Assembly (NCBI RefSeq): GCF_949769285.1 | Contig: NZ_OX458331.1 | Location: forward strand, 186,001 to 250,000 | DNA length: 64,000 bases | Reading direction: 5' to 3' | From: Anaerococcus sp. Marseille-Q7828 | GTDB lineage: Bacteria; Bacillota; Clostridia; Tissierellales; Peptoniphilaceae | In this document: piece by piece, positions 15,728 through 24,727 of the stretch | Layout of the letters: each line of letters begins with the position of its first letter | How positions within the stretch are numbered: the first letter of the stretch is position 1 | Made by a program: the position numbers and the translations under genes | Notes under the pieces: model-generated | Databases searched by the model: none | Told to the model about the DNA's origin: nothing | The model's input: only the letters and a program-made list of their open reading frames with translations

Positions 15728-17188
15728 TTATTTTTTCTTAATATTTTTGTAGGTCATTGGAGATACTAATAGTAGCATTGGATATAGTTCCAATCTTCCA
15801 AATAGCATAGCAAGGGTCAATGTGAATTTTGATAGATCGCTCATCCTTGCAAATGTGTCCATTGGGCCTAGTTCTCCAATGTATGGTCCTATGTTATTTA
15901 TTGTGGCCGCCACTGCTGTAAATGCTGTTTCAAAATCACTAGTATCTATTGAAACTATTATCATAAAGATTACAAATAAAATCGTATAGATCAAAAAATA
16001 TCTATTGGTTGAACTTTCGACATCATCATCTACTTTTTTGCCATCTAGTCTATTTACTGTGATCCTCTTTGGGTTAACAGCTGTTTTTATTTGATTTATC
16101 GCAGATTTAAACATCATAACTACTCTTGAGACCTTTAGACCACCAGCTGTTGATCCTGCACATCCACCTATAAACATAAGTAAGGTTAGTAGGTGCCTAG
16201 CAAAAAATGGCCAGTTTCCAAAGTCAGCTGATACATACCCTGTGGTTGTAATTATCGATGATACTGTAAAAAACGCATTTGATCCAGAATATAATGGATC
16301 ATTATAGATTGGTCTTATGCTTATGAATATGAGGACTGTGGCAACAAATATTACTCCTACATATGTCCAAAGTTCTTCTGATTTGAAGCTTTCTCTTACA
16401 GATTTTATTATTGCATAATAATATAAATTGAAATTTACTCCAAAGAGCATCATTGCTACTCCAAGGATAATTTCTATAGACCTAGAATCATAAAAGGCTA
16501 CACTTGTCCCATGGTTTGCAAAACCACCTGTTCCAGCAGCTCCCATGGCGAATATGATACTATCAAATAAGTTCATTCCAGCTAGCAATAGTGCTATTGT
16601 AGTTATAAGTGTCAAGGCAAGATATAGTATGTATAAGACTCTTGCTGTTTCTGCTAGCTTTGGAGTAATTTTGCCAAAGGTTGGACCTGGGACTTCTGCT
16701 TGCATTAAGTTTGTCGATTCTTTGTTTTGTTTTGGCAAAATCGCAAGGGTGAATACTAAAATTCCCATACCACCTATTAAGTGGGATAAGGATCTCCAAA
16801 ATATGATTGAGTGAGGAAGTACATCTACATTTGTAGCAACTGATGCCCCACAGGTTGTAAAACCACTAGCCATTTCAAAAAAGGCATCCAAAAATTTGGG
16901 ATAGTTTGTTGGTGTCAAGTAAAGAGGAATGGCTCCAATAATAGAGTACAAAACCCAGCAAAAAGCTGTGGTAAACATGGCTTCTCTAGTAAATACATGG
17001 CCTTTTGTACTTCCCTTTTTTACTAAGAAAGTCCCTAAAAGTCCTGATAAGATAATTGGAAATACGAAATATAATTTGTCATTTGTGCCTTCTTTGTAAA
17101 TAAAAGCAACTATCAATGGTAAAATCATCAATAAAGCTAGTACCTGCAATAGCCTTCCAATAGCGTTATTTATAATTTTAATATTCAT
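15728..17188 (-). CDS. trkH: Trk potassium uptake protein TrkH
   Basis: 486 residues with the TrkH/KtrB architecture of four pore-loop repeats. Filter-like segments are FTTCGASVATN (about 110), GAAGTGGFANHG (about 217), TTTGYVSADFG (about 315) and NNIGPYIGELG (about 430). It conducts K+ across the membrane under control of TrkA. Start ATG after GGAG, two bases beyond the trkA stop, so the two form an operon. Length and the N-terminal extra helices favour TrkH over KtrB. Confidence 0.93.
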   Translation of the reverse strand: MNIKIINNAIGRLLQVLALLMILPLIVAFIYKEGTNDKLYFVFPIILSGLLGTFLVKKGSTKGHVFTREAMFTTAFCWVLYSIIGAIPLYLTPTNYPKFLDAFFEMASGFTTCGASVATNVDVLPHSIIFWRSLSHLIGGMGILVFTLAILPKQNKESTNLMQAEVPGPTFGKITPKLAETARVLYILYLALTLITTIALLLAGMNLFDSIIFAMGAAGTGGFANHGTSVAFYDSRSIEIILGVAMMLFGVNFNLYYYAIIKSVRESFKSEELWTYVGVIFVATVLIFISIRPIYNDPLYSGSNAFFTVSSIITTTGYVSADFGNWPFFARHLLTLLMFIGGCAGSTAGGLKVSRVVMMFKSAINQIKTAVNPKRITVNRLDGKKVDDDVESSTNRYFLIYTILFVIFMIIVSIDTSDFETAFTAVAATINNIGPYIGELGPMDTFARMSDLSKFTLTLAMLFGRLELYPMLLLVSPMTYKNIKKK

Positions 17189-17190
17189 AC

Positions 17191-18561
17191 TTACTCCAAT
17201 ATATCGTCAACTTGAGCCATATTCTTACTTTTTGTAATGATTAGGACCCTATCACCTTTTTCTATGACAGAATTTCCTGTTGCAACTTCAATCGATCCGT
17301 CACGATTTCTATGTTCAATTATTGCCACTAGGGTGTCATCTTTTACCTTTACTTCTTTCAAACTATGATTAAATAGCAAAGAGTTCTCGCTTACTTCAAA
17401 TTCTAGGACTTCTACTTGATCATCTTCTAGCTTGTAGAGGTTGTTTAAGGTTGATATATCCTTAGAATCGACCTTTGACCTAATGACCCTGTTGATATAG
17501 TTTGACGCTACAGATTTTGGTGTAAAGGTTGCATCTAGGTCTAAGATTCCGGTTATCTTTAACAAGCTTGTTCTATTTACCTTGGCTATAATTTTTTCAA
17601 TTCCATATTTTTCAGCTATTAGGGCAATTAAGATATTTTCTTCGTCCATACCTGTGAGGGCTACAACAGCATCGAAGCTCTCAACTCTAGCTTCTTCTAA
17701 TATATCAGAATCTGAACCATCTGCATTTATTACTATGGCTTCGGCATATTGCTCTTGGAAATTAATCGCCTTTTCTCTATCAATTTCAATTACTGTAACA
17801 TTAAAATTTCTTTCTAGTAGGAGTCTAGTTAGATGAGAACTCAAGGAGCTTGCACCTATTATAAGCACATCTTTCATTCTAATATTTTCAGGAATTTCCG
17901 CCTTATAGAAGGTATCTACATCTTCTTTTGTTCCCATTATATAAACTTTTTGACCTTGCTCGAGTATAAAATTACCCCTAGGTATACTGATTTCCCCGTG
18001 GTCATTTACTATGCCAATTAACACATCAAATTGGTTAAGGTATGAATCAGCCTCACTAAGTCTAAGACCAGCTAGCCTAGAATTTTCTCCAATAGTTATC
18101 TCTAGCATCATTGACCTATCTTCTAGGAAACTTTGTACATTTCTAGCGTGGGAATATTTGATTGATCTCTGAATTTCTTTTGCAGCAAGATATTCCGGAT
18201 TGATTACTAGATTAGAACCAGTGAGTTGTACTATATTATCCAAATTGTTGACATACTTAGTATCCCTTAACCTAAGTATTATATCCTTTGCTCCCAAATT
18301 TCTTGCTAGGGCCGCAGAGATAATATTAGTATCATCATTTCTTGTTAGGGCTATGAATATGTCACAATTATCAACATTTGCTTCTTTCAACACGTCAATA
18401 TCTGTTCCATCTCCGACAAGCGCCATGACATCATTTTGTTCAAGTAATTTATTTAAAATATCCTTATCTTGGTCGATTACCAAAATATCGTGATTTTGTA
18501 AAGATAATTCTTCTGTAAGATAAGAGCCGACCTTACCAGCTCCCAGGATAATAATATTCAT
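17191..18561 (-). CDS. trkA: Trk potassium transport peripheral protein TrkA
   Basis: 456 residues: two RCK_N-RCK_C units, as in full-length TrkA. The nucleotide-binding Rossmann motifs are MNIIILGAGKVGSYL at the N-terminus and DVLIIGASSLSSHLTRLL near 230. It gates TrkH in response to NAD(H)/ATP on the cytoplasmic face. The ribosome site is AGGAGG, and an extended -10 (TGCTATACT) lies just upstream, so the operon starts here. Confidence 0.94.
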   Translation of the reverse strand: MNIIILGAGKVGSYLTEELSLQNHDILVIDQDKDILNKLLEQNDVMALVGDGTDIDVLKEANVDNCDIFIALTRNDDTNIISAALARNLGAKDIILRLRDTKYVNNLDNIVQLTGSNLVINPEYLAAKEIQRSIKYSHARNVQSFLEDRSMMLEITIGENSRLAGLRLSEADSYLNQFDVLIGIVNDHGEISIPRGNFILEQGQKVYIMGTKEDVDTFYKAEIPENIRMKDVLIIGASSLSSHLTRLLLERNFNVTVIEIDREKAINFQEQYAEAIVINADGSDSDILEEARVESFDAVVALTGMDEENILIALIAEKYGIEKIIAKVNRTSLLKITGILDLDATFTPKSVASNYINRVIRSKVDSKDISTLNNLYKLEDDQVEVLEFEVSENSLLFNHSLKEVKVKDDTLVAIIEHRNRDGSIEVATGNSVIEKGDRVLIITKSKNMAQVDDILE

Positions 18562-18675
18562 CTATACCTCCTAAGCCTAACTAGTATAGCATTTATATAT
18601 TTAAATTCAAGTTTAAAACATAGATAATTTACTTCATTATACCACATAGATACTTTACAATAAGACTTATAAGCA

Positions 18676-18710
18676 AAGAAAAAAGCCAACCTAAAAAAGT
18701 CAGCTTTTTA
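18676..18710 (-). terminator. Terminator of the 259-residue membrane-protein gene
   Basis: On the minus strand, AAAAGCTGAC and GTTGGCTTTT form a 10-bp stem with two wobble pairs, followed by TTTCTTT. Confidence 0.75.
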
Positions 18711-18721
18711 CTCTTATATAT

Positions 18722-19501
18722 TTATTCAAATACTTGCTTTTGATAAGTTTCGTCTGTATTTTTCTCCTTGTAATCTAGATAGTTTAATGAAAGTTGGTTT
18801 AAGAAAAATACATAAGCGACAACTATATAAACAATGAAAACAAGGCTTAGTATCCCAGCAAAAATACCTGCTCCAATATTAGCTCCACTTGACGCTCCAA
18901 ACAAAGCTACTATCAATACTATATATATAATAATTGGGGCTAATATCCATTTTAAAAATACCTTTAAGGTCTGCCCAGCCAAATCCTTACCAACAACAAA
19001 TACTTTTTTAAAAAGATCTCCAAAAGCCTTATTGGGATTATCTGCTATGACAAAATATTGGTAGGCAGTAAAAATATAATAAATCATAGACACTATCAAC
19101 ATAAGTATTATCAGTATTAGCATTGATCCCAATCCAGTGTAGCTTCCAGCCAAAAGATTCATTGTTAATGAACTTGCGAAAACTGTTCCTGTCAAAATCA
19201 TCGCTATAGTAGGGATTACATTTATCAATAGGCTAAGACCAAAATTTGTTGGCTTTATCACATGATATCCATCTAAGTACTCTGATACAGAACCCATCCT
19301 ATTAAATAATAAGCCATGTGCTAGGATAATATTTGTAACAATACTAACAATCATTGCTAAAATCGAATAAATCATTGAAGGTTCTGATTCAGTCCCACCC
19401 ACGGATGCTCCCTTGAACAATTTTCCTAATAAAAAAATAATTAAGGTCATAATAATGTGTATAATCAAAACACTCGATAATTTAAAATCTCTTTTTTGCA
19501 T
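18722..19501 (-). CDS. Polytopic membrane protein, function unknown
   Basis: 259 residues with six predicted membrane segments (about 10-27, 45-62, 90-110, 125-147, 180-200 and 210-235). The start follows GAGGAGG. The layout resembles Yip1- or DUF-type six-helix bacterial membrane proteins, but no diagnostic motif is recognised. It is transcribed alone and divergently from the acetyltransferase gene, with its own terminator. Function not assigned. Confidence 0.65.
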   Translation of the reverse strand: MQKRDFKLSSVLIIHIIMTLIIFLLGKLFKGASVGGTESEPSMIYSILAMIVSIVTNIILAHGLLFNRMGSVSEYLDGYHVIKPTNFGLSLLINVIPTIAMILTGTVFASSLTMNLLAGSYTGLGSMLILIILMLIVSMIYYIFTAYQYFVIADNPNKAFGDLFKKVFVVGKDLAGQTLKVFLKWILAPIIIYIVLIVALFGASSGANIGAGIFAGILSLVFIVYIVVAYVFFLNQLSLNYLDYKEKNTDETYQKQVFE

Positions 19502-19568
19502 TTCTACCTCCTCTTTTCTTTATATATATTTACCCTTTTTTCGGGTATAAATGCAGTGAGGTGAAAAT

Positions 19569-19850
19569 ATGATTATAAAATTTGTTAAAGAAGAACATGA
19601 AGCTCAAGCTCTTGATGGCGAAAACAAGGCTGGCTACTGCCAATACGAAGAAAAAACAGATGGCACTTGGGCTATCACTCATACAGTTGTTGATGGCAAC
19701 TACCAAGGTCAAGGTCTAGCAGGAAAGCTACTTGATGAAGTTTGTGAAGCTGCTAGAAAGGAAAATGTAAAAATCGTTCCTATTTGCTCATATGCAGTCA
19801 AGAAATTTGATCAAGAGCCAGAAAAATACGGAGATGTGGACGCTAGATAA
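19569..19850 (+). CDS. Small GNAT-family N-acetyltransferase (YjdJ/COG2388 type)
   Basis: 93 residues. The short GNAT core of the COG2388 branch is visible: the acetyl-CoA binding loop VDGNYQGQGLAGKLLDE (about 46-62), and the CSYAVKKF stretch near the C-terminus with the usual Tyr. Such proteins are predicted acetyltransferases of unknown substrate; the human relative is NATD1-like. The ribosome site is GAGGTG, and a terminator follows directly. Single gene. Confidence 0.88.
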   Translation: MIIKFVKEEHEAQALDGENKAGYCQYEEKTDGTWAITHTVVDGNYQGQGLAGKLLDEVCEAARKENVKIVPICSYAVKKFDQEPEKYGDVDAR

Positions 19851-19858
19851 TAAATTAG

Positions 19859-19896
19859 GAGTGCTGGGCATGGTCAAGCAAGCACTCTTTTTTTTT
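19859..19896 (+). terminator. Terminator of the acetyltransferase gene
   Basis: GAGTGCT and AGCACTC (7 bp), followed by nine or more T. Confidence 0.85.
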
Positions 19897-20041
19897 GCCC
19901 TTTTTACAAAGCTTTTTATAATATTTTTTATTTTTCATAATATTTATTACAAAAGTCAAAAATTTGAACTTATTCTCTTAGTATCACAGATGAATTGGCT
20001 ATTTTTAGACATTTGTTATTTGATACGCTAATGTGATATTA

Positions 20042-20070
20042 TTTACCTTTTATTTATCATTTGATATGAT
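20042..20070 (+). promoter_or_regulatory. Promoter of the MFS transporter gene
   Basis: TTTACC and TATGAT with a 17-base spacer. The predicted transcription start at about 20077 coincides with an ATG in frame with the gene, which supports the downstream GTG as the real start codon. Confidence 0.6.
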
Positions 20071-20094
20071 ATTTTTATGAAAAGAGGTATTTCT

Positions 20095-21237
20095 GTGAAA
20101 AATGATTTAAGGAAAAAAATAGCAATACTTGCCTTATCTATATATGTTGCCAGCAATAGTGTAGTATCCGGCACCCTTGCTTTTATGCAAAGAGACTTGG
20201 GACTTTCTATCACAAATGCTGAAATGATGATAACTCTTGCATCTATTGCATCAATTGTAACTATATTATTAAATGAAAAGATTACCCAAAGAATAGGTAT
20301 GAAAAAGTGCGTGGATACCGGTCTCTTTTTAGTGGGTTTAAGTGCGATTACACCAGTAATATTTAAGTCGTATCCATCTATTATAATAAGCCGTCTTTTG
20401 ATGGGTGCTGGTGTTGGCCTATTTAATGGACACAGTGCCAATTATATAAATGTATTTTTTGAAGGAGACGAGGCAGATAAGCTCCACGGCATAAGAATTT
20501 CAGCTGAGTTTATAGGACAGATGGCCCTATTGTTTATTGCAGGACTCCTAATCAAAATTCAGTGGCAACTTGCATTTTTAGTTTATAGTTTTGCTTTTTT
20601 GATAATGTTCAATTTTAATAGGACAATTCCAGAAGTTGACATAAATGTTGAAAGTACAGATGATAGTAAATTTAGAATAAGTGGCCAATTAATATTTTAT
20701 GTAGTTTTTATAGCAATTATTATAATGAATAACACAGCAATAAGTGTAAGATTTCCAACAATTGCAACCCTAGCAAAGGGTCTTGATGCTGATGTAAGCC
20801 TATATATGTTAATTTTGCCAATCTCTGGTATGGTTTTTGGCTTTATGTTTGGAGCAATCAACAAATTGTTGAGAGAAAAAACTCTATACCTAGGCTTGAG
20901 CATTTATGTAATCTTTAACATGGTTATAGCCCTATTTGGTTACAATATGTATATTTACTTAGCCTCTATGTTTTTCCTAGCCTTTTCCCAATCCTTGTGC
21001 ACCCCATACTTATTTGCAGAAGTTGCAAGATTTGCCAAAGGATCCCAGGCTCGTATAGCAAACAACTTGCTTTTCATAGGTTGTAATGTGGGTGGCTTTT
21101 TGGCTCCATTTTTCCTAGAGGGAATAAATAGAGCATTTAATACAACTTCTTTGACCCTAGCTTTTTCAGCCTTTAGTGTGATTTATGCTTTGATGCTTAT
21201 TTTAAACATTTATGAAGAAAGAAAAATAAGAATGTGA
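20095..21237 (+). CDS. Major facilitator superfamily transporter
   Basis: About 380 residues from the GTG at 20095, which has AGAGGT six bases upstream; an in-frame ATG at 20077 has no ribosome site. Twelve membrane segments are predicted. An MFS motif A-like loop is present between helices 2 and 3 (EKITQRIGMKKCVD), and helix 4 has SRLLMGAGVGLFNGHS. It resembles the drug or metabolite efflux branch (AraJ/YdhP type), but the substrate cannot be read from sequence. Its own promoter and terminator make it monocistronic. Confidence 0.85.
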   Translation: MKNDLRKKIAILALSIYVASNSVVSGTLAFMQRDLGLSITNAEMMITLASIASIVTILLNEKITQRIGMKKCVDTGLFLVGLSAITPVIFKSYPSIIISRLLMGAGVGLFNGHSANYINVFFEGDEADKLHGIRISAEFIGQMALLFIAGLLIKIQWQLAFLVYSFAFLIMFNFNRTIPEVDINVESTDDSKFRISGQLIFYVVFIAIIIMNNTAISVRFPTIATLAKGLDADVSLYMLILPISGMVFGFMFGAINKLLREKTLYLGLSIYVIFNMVIALFGYNMYIYLASMFFLAFSQSLCTPYLFAEVARFAKGSQARIANNLLFIGCNVGGFLAPFFLEGINRAFNTTSLTLAFSAFSVIYALMLILNIYEERKIRM

Positions 21238-21241
21238 TTTG

Positions 21242-21267
21242 AGAGCGAATTTATCGCTCTTTTTTAT
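21242..21267 (+). terminator. Terminator of the MFS gene
   Basis: AGAGCGA-ATTTA-TCGCTCT is followed by TTTTTATT. Confidence 0.9.
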
Positions 21268-21327
21268 TTATAATATTAGCTTTATTTAATCAATGTAAAA
21301 TGATAAAATAATACAAAAGGAGATTTT

Positions 21328-21912
21328 ATGAGAATAGTTGATATAGTTTGCAAAGACGAATGGATCAAAGATTACGAATTTTTTAATGAATTTAAAGATA
21401 CAAAATATTTTGATATACTTCTAGATACTTGTGAGAATTTAAATACTGACATTCTTTTCAAAAGCAATGTCCACGGTCAAGACCACATAGAAAGAGTTAT
21501 TTTCTTTGCCCTAGTCCTTGCCTGGAAATATGATCTTGATAATAAAGATACCGATATAATCCGCTATGCGGCCTGCCTACACGATACAAAAAGAGTTAAT
21601 GACACTTGGGACGTTGACCATGGCAAACGAGCAGCAAGTGAATCTATTAAATATGCTAATATAAATAAGGACGATACAAATATCCTCCAAGCAGTAATTG
21701 CTGCCCACTCCACAGATGATAAATATATGGAGGATATAATCAGAGAATATAAGGTCACAGACTTTGACAGGGCCTTGTTTTTGGCAAAACTATTCAAGGA
21801 TGCTGATGGCCTAGATAGGGTTAGGATAAAAAGGTTAGATCCAGCCTACCTACGCAATGATTTTTCCAAAGACCTGGTAGATTTCGCCTACATTTTGTAT
21901 GAAAAGTACTGA
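21328..21912 (+). CDS. HD-domain phosphohydrolase
   Basis: 194 residues. HD-superfamily metal ligands can be followed: HGQDHIERV (first His), YAACLHDTKR (HD doublet) and DADGLDRVR (last Asp). A further HS..D in AAHSTDD fits a two-metal site. These enzymes hydrolyse phosphate esters of nucleotides or act as small metal-dependent hydrolases; the substrate is unknown. It has a good ribosome site (AAAAGGAG) and stands alone before the NlpC/P60 gene, which has its own promoter. Confidence 0.85.
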   Translation: MRIVDIVCKDEWIKDYEFFNEFKDTKYFDILLDTCENLNTDILFKSNVHGQDHIERVIFFALVLAWKYDLDNKDTDIIRYAACLHDTKRVNDTWDVDHGKRAASESIKYANINKDDTNILQAVIAAHSTDDKYMEDIIREYKVTDFDRALFLAKLFKDADGLDRVRIKRLDPAYLRNDFSKDLVDFAYILYEKY

Positions 21913-21916
21913 TTAT

Positions 21917-21945
21917 TTGACAGAAAATTTATTATCTAATAAAAT
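21917..21945 (+). promoter_or_regulatory. Promoter of the NlpC/P60 hydrolase gene
   Basis: TTGACA, 17 bases, TAAAAT, in the 60-base gap before the start codon. Confidence 0.7.
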
Positions 21946-21972
21946 TATTATGTAATAAATTAGGAGAATTGA

Positions 21973-23202
21973 ATGTCTGTAAGTATAAAGAAAATATTTA
22001 TCACATCTTTAATCCTTTCTCAAATTTTCATTTCAAACACGGCTTTCGCTGATTCTATTATTTTAAATAAAGAAACAAGCCCTGGTGTTAATGTACGCAG
22101 CAAAAAGGATACAAATAGTGAAATCTTAGGTGGTATAGAAGATTTTACTATGTATGAAATTAAAGATGAAGATGAAAATTGGTACCAAATTGATTTTGAC
22201 GGAAAAACTGGCTATGTTGGTAAAACTTGGTTTTATAGGCTTAACCAGACTAATATTATAGATGCCACAAATCTAAAAAGTGAAGCTAATAGCCAATCTT
22301 CAAACGCTGCTCCCTACAAGCTCTTGGAGCAAACTAAAGTCACTATCTTAGAATTTGTAAAAGATTCTGAATTTGTGAAAGTTTCTTATGATGAAAATTA
22401 TAAGGATAACAGGAAGATTAACGTAACTGATATCGAAGATTTATCCAATAATGACTTGCTTTTTAGCCTATCAGATGATAAAGATTCCGGAGTAAAGACA
22501 GTCACTTTAAATGATTCAATAAAGGATATACCAGAAGTAGTTACCCTATCCGAGAGTCCACAAACAGTTGAAATTGGTAAGGATGCAGATAAACTAAAAG
22601 AACCTGTAACAGGCTATGTCAAACTATCCTCCCTTGCTGTTTCTAAAAAAGATAAGGAAGACTTGGAAGGGTTAAAAAATACATATGAGGATATGAATAA
22701 GCATATCAAAGAAACTTTGGAATATGAAGAGTCTATCAGAAATCAAGTTATCCAAACAACTCATTATGAAACAATAACTACTTATGAAACTTCTCAAAGC
22801 ACTGATACAAATACATCTGTAATCGAAGTACCAGTTACTGGAAATCCAGTTGGTGTAGAACTTTATAAATGGGCTACTCAATTTGTAGGCCGTCCTTATG
22901 TCTTAGGTGGAGTATCCCTTACAAATGGTATAGATTGTTCTGGTTTCACCATGCAAATCTATAGACAAATCGGTATAGAATTGCCACACTTTGCCCAAAG
23001 CCAACAAAGATATGGAGTAGAAATTCCATTTGGTCAAGAACAAGCTGGGGACTTGGTATTTTTTGGAACAAGCCTAAATAATATCACCCACGTGGCTATG
23101 GCTGATGGCAATGGCAATATGATCCATGCATCTAGTCCTAGAGTTGGAATTATAATAAGTCCAATTAGAAATCCAATCTCTATAAAAAGAATAGTACAAT
23201 AG
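21973..23202 (+). CDS. Secreted NlpC/P60 peptidoglycan endopeptidase with SH3 domains
   Basis: 409 residues. Signal peptide 1-26 (NTAFA). A bacterial SH3 domain follows (about 35-92, with VNVRSKKDTNSEILG and WYQIDF), then a more diverged SH3-like segment (95-215), a charged helical linker (215-280), and a C-terminal NlpC/P60 domain. The catalytic triad is visible: Cys in IDCSGFTMQ, His in ITHVAMAD and a third polar residue in MIHASSP. It cleaves stem peptides outside the cell during growth or separation. An IS3-type element sits directly behind its stop, so any original terminator has been displaced. Confidence 0.93.
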   Translation: MSVSIKKIFITSLILSQIFISNTAFADSIILNKETSPGVNVRSKKDTNSEILGGIEDFTMYEIKDEDENWYQIDFDGKTGYVGKTWFYRLNQTNIIDATNLKSEANSQSSNAAPYKLLEQTKVTILEFVKDSEFVKVSYDENYKDNRKINVTDIEDLSNNDLLFSLSDDKDSGVKTVTLNDSIKDIPEVVTLSESPQTVEIGKDADKLKEPVTGYVKLSSLAVSKKDKEDLEGLKNTYEDMNKHIKETLEYEESIRNQVIQTTHYETITTYETSQSTDTNTSVIEVPVTGNPVGVELYKWATQFVGRPYVLGGVSLTNGIDCSGFTMQIYRQIGIELPHFAQSQQRYGVEIPFGQEQAGDLVFFGTSLNNITHVAMADGNGNMIHASSPRVGIIISPIRNPISIKRIVQ

Positions 23203-23267
23203 AAAAAATCCAGACCTCCTTTGACCTGAACCCCAAAATCCGGAATACGGATGGAGGGGTTTTTTGT

Positions 23268-23807
23268 ATGCCAAAATACACAAATGAATTTAAAATAAAA
23301 TTAGTAATGGAATACTTATCAGGTAAATCAGGTGGGCAAGAGAAAGTAGCTGAAAAATATAATGTTCCCAAAGATACCTTAAGAGAATGGATAAACAAAT
23401 ATAAATCTGGCGGCTTTGACAACTTATCTAAAAAGTTAAAAAACAATAAATTCTCTAGTGAATTTAAGCTGTCTGTAATACAATATAGGCAAATCAACAA
23501 TACTTCGCTCAGAGAGACTGCACAGCATTTTAATCTTGTTAATGGATCTATGGTATATAGGTGGGAGAAAGCTTACGAAGAACGTGGTCTATCTGGGCTA
23601 GAAGACAACAGAGGAAGGCCTAAAAAAGATATGACCAAATCAAATAAGAAACAAAAGAATAATACTCCAATAAACGAAAGTGAAAGAGAAGAATTAATAA
23701 GACTAAGAGAAGAAAATAGACTTCTCAAAATGAAGATAATCTACGAAAAAAAGCTACAAGCCTTGCTACTAGAAGAGGAAGCAGAAGCAAGGAAAAGACA
23801 AAGATAA
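23268..23807 (+). CDS. IS150-type transposase OrfA (helix-turn-helix)
   Basis: 179 residues. Two helix-turn-helix segments are visible: KYNVPKDTLREWINKYKSGG near residue 30, and TAQHFNLVNGSMVYRWEKAY near 85. A C-terminal leucine-zipper-like helix with ENRLLKMKIIYEKKLQ follows. It binds the inverted repeats. The ribosome site is GGAGGGG. Near its end lies the slippery heptamer A-AAA-AAG that leads into orfB. Confidence 0.92.
   Translation: MPKYTNEFKIKLVMEYLSGKSGGQEKVAEKYNVPKDTLREWINKYKSGGFDNLSKKLKNNKFSSEFKLSVIQYRQINNTSLRETAQHFNLVNGSMVYRWEKAYEERGLSGLEDNRGRPKKDMTKSNKKQKNNTPINESEREELIRLREENRLLKMKIIYEKKLQALLLEEEAEARKRQR
23747..23753 (+). promoter_or_regulatory. Programmed -1 ribosomal frameshift site
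   Basis: A_AAA_AAG in the orfA reading frame (after GAA), the canonical heptamer of IS3-family elements. A slip of one base enters the frame of orfB, which has no plausible start of its own. Confidence 0.85.
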
Positions 23808-24664
23808 TCCTCAATCTACAAAAAGAATATCCACAAAGTAAAATAGGTGAATGGCTAAGCATAGCTAAATTACCAAAATCATCATACTATGAGTGGAAGA
23901 TAAAGTTACTTAATCCAGTAGATAAAGACAAAAAAGTTAAAGATGAAATTAAAACCATAGTAGAAGCGTCAAAAGGTAGATATGGCTACAGAAGAGTAAC
24001 ATTAACATTAAAAAATAAGGGATTTAAAATTAACCATAAAAGAGTTCTAAGAATAATGAGAGAGGAATCCTTGCTATGTACTAAATTCAAAACTAGATCA
24101 AGAAAATACTCATCATACAAGGGACAAATAGGCAAAGTAGCAGATAATGTTGTAAAAAGACAATTTACAGCAAGTAAACCAAATGAGTTATGGTTAACAG
24201 ATGTAACAGAATTTAAAATTAAAGGTCAAGAAAAGAAACTGTACCTATCACCAATATTAGACCTATACAACAGTGAAATAATTAGCTATACACTAAGTAA
24301 CCACCCAACAATAAACTTAACCAATACAATGCTAGAAAAAGCACTAGAAGAAAATAAAGACATTAAATATTTAACTATACACTCAGACCAAGGATTTCAT
24401 TACCAACATAGTTCTTGGACTAAAAAACTAGAAAAGATGAATATAACCCAAAGTATGTCAAGAAAAGGCAATTGTCTAGACAATTCTCCAATGGAGAACT
24501 TCTTTGGGATATTAAAACAAGAAATGTATTATGGAGAAGATTTTAAAAGTTATGATCATTTGAGAAATGAGATTGAAAAATATATTAAATGGTACAATGA
24601 AGATAGGATTAAGACAAAATTAAACGGAATGTCTCCTGTTATGTACAGATTACATTCCGCTTAA
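23753..24664 (+). CDS. IS150-type transposase OrfB (DDE integrase domain), made by frameshift
   Basis: About 303 residues in the -1 frame relative to orfA, given here from the frameshift point. The first ATG at 24056 would remove the HTH_21 region (RYGYRRVTLTLKN) and is not the true start. The DDE catalytic residues are present: LTDVTEF (Asp), IHSDQGFHY (Asp) and SPMENFFGILK (Glu). The frame is intact up to the stop near the right end, so the element looks complete and possibly active. It acts as an OrfAB fusion that cuts and joins the DNA ends. Confidence 0.92.
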   Translation, partial: ATSLATRRGSRSKEKTKIILNLQKEYPQSKIGEWLSIAKLPKSSYYEWKIKLLNPVDKDKKVKDEIKTIVEASKGRYGYRRVTLTLKNKGFKINHKRVLRIMREESLLCTKFKTRSRKYSSYKGQIGKVADNVVKRQFTASKPNELWLTDVTEFKIKGQEKKLYLSPILDLYNSEIISYTLSNHPTINLTNTMLEKALEENKDIKYLTIHSDQGFHYQHSSWTKKLEKMNITQSMSRKGNCLDNSPMENFFGILKQEMYYGEDFKSYDHLRNEIEKYIKWYNEDRIKTKLNGMSPVMYRLHSA

Positions 24665-24727
24665 AATATTATTAAATTATTCCGTGTTTACGGGTTCAGG
24701 TCACTTTGAGAGTCTGGATTTTTTTGT

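Larger units (their letters stand above)
23209..24718 (+). mobile_element. IS3-family (IS150-type) insertion sequence
   Basis: Imperfect terminal inverted repeats bound the element: the left end TCCAGACCTCC..TTGACCTGAACCC matches the reverse complement of the right end (TCCAGACTCTC..GTGACCTGAACCC). Inside are orfA and orfB, overlapping and joined by a -1 frameshift site. It sits between the convergent NlpC/P60 and DUF1002 genes. Runs of A on the left and T on the right extend the ends, so a target duplication cannot be assigned. Confidence 0.9.

Noticed and set aside
23180-23500. 106-codon frame on the minus strand over the left end of the IS3 element
   Set aside because: Antisense to orfA and the inverted repeat; no start signal.
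24056-24664. Independent start of OrfB at the ATG 24056
   Set aside because: The frame is open and conserved far upstream with the HTH_21 region; the -1 frameshift explains its expression.
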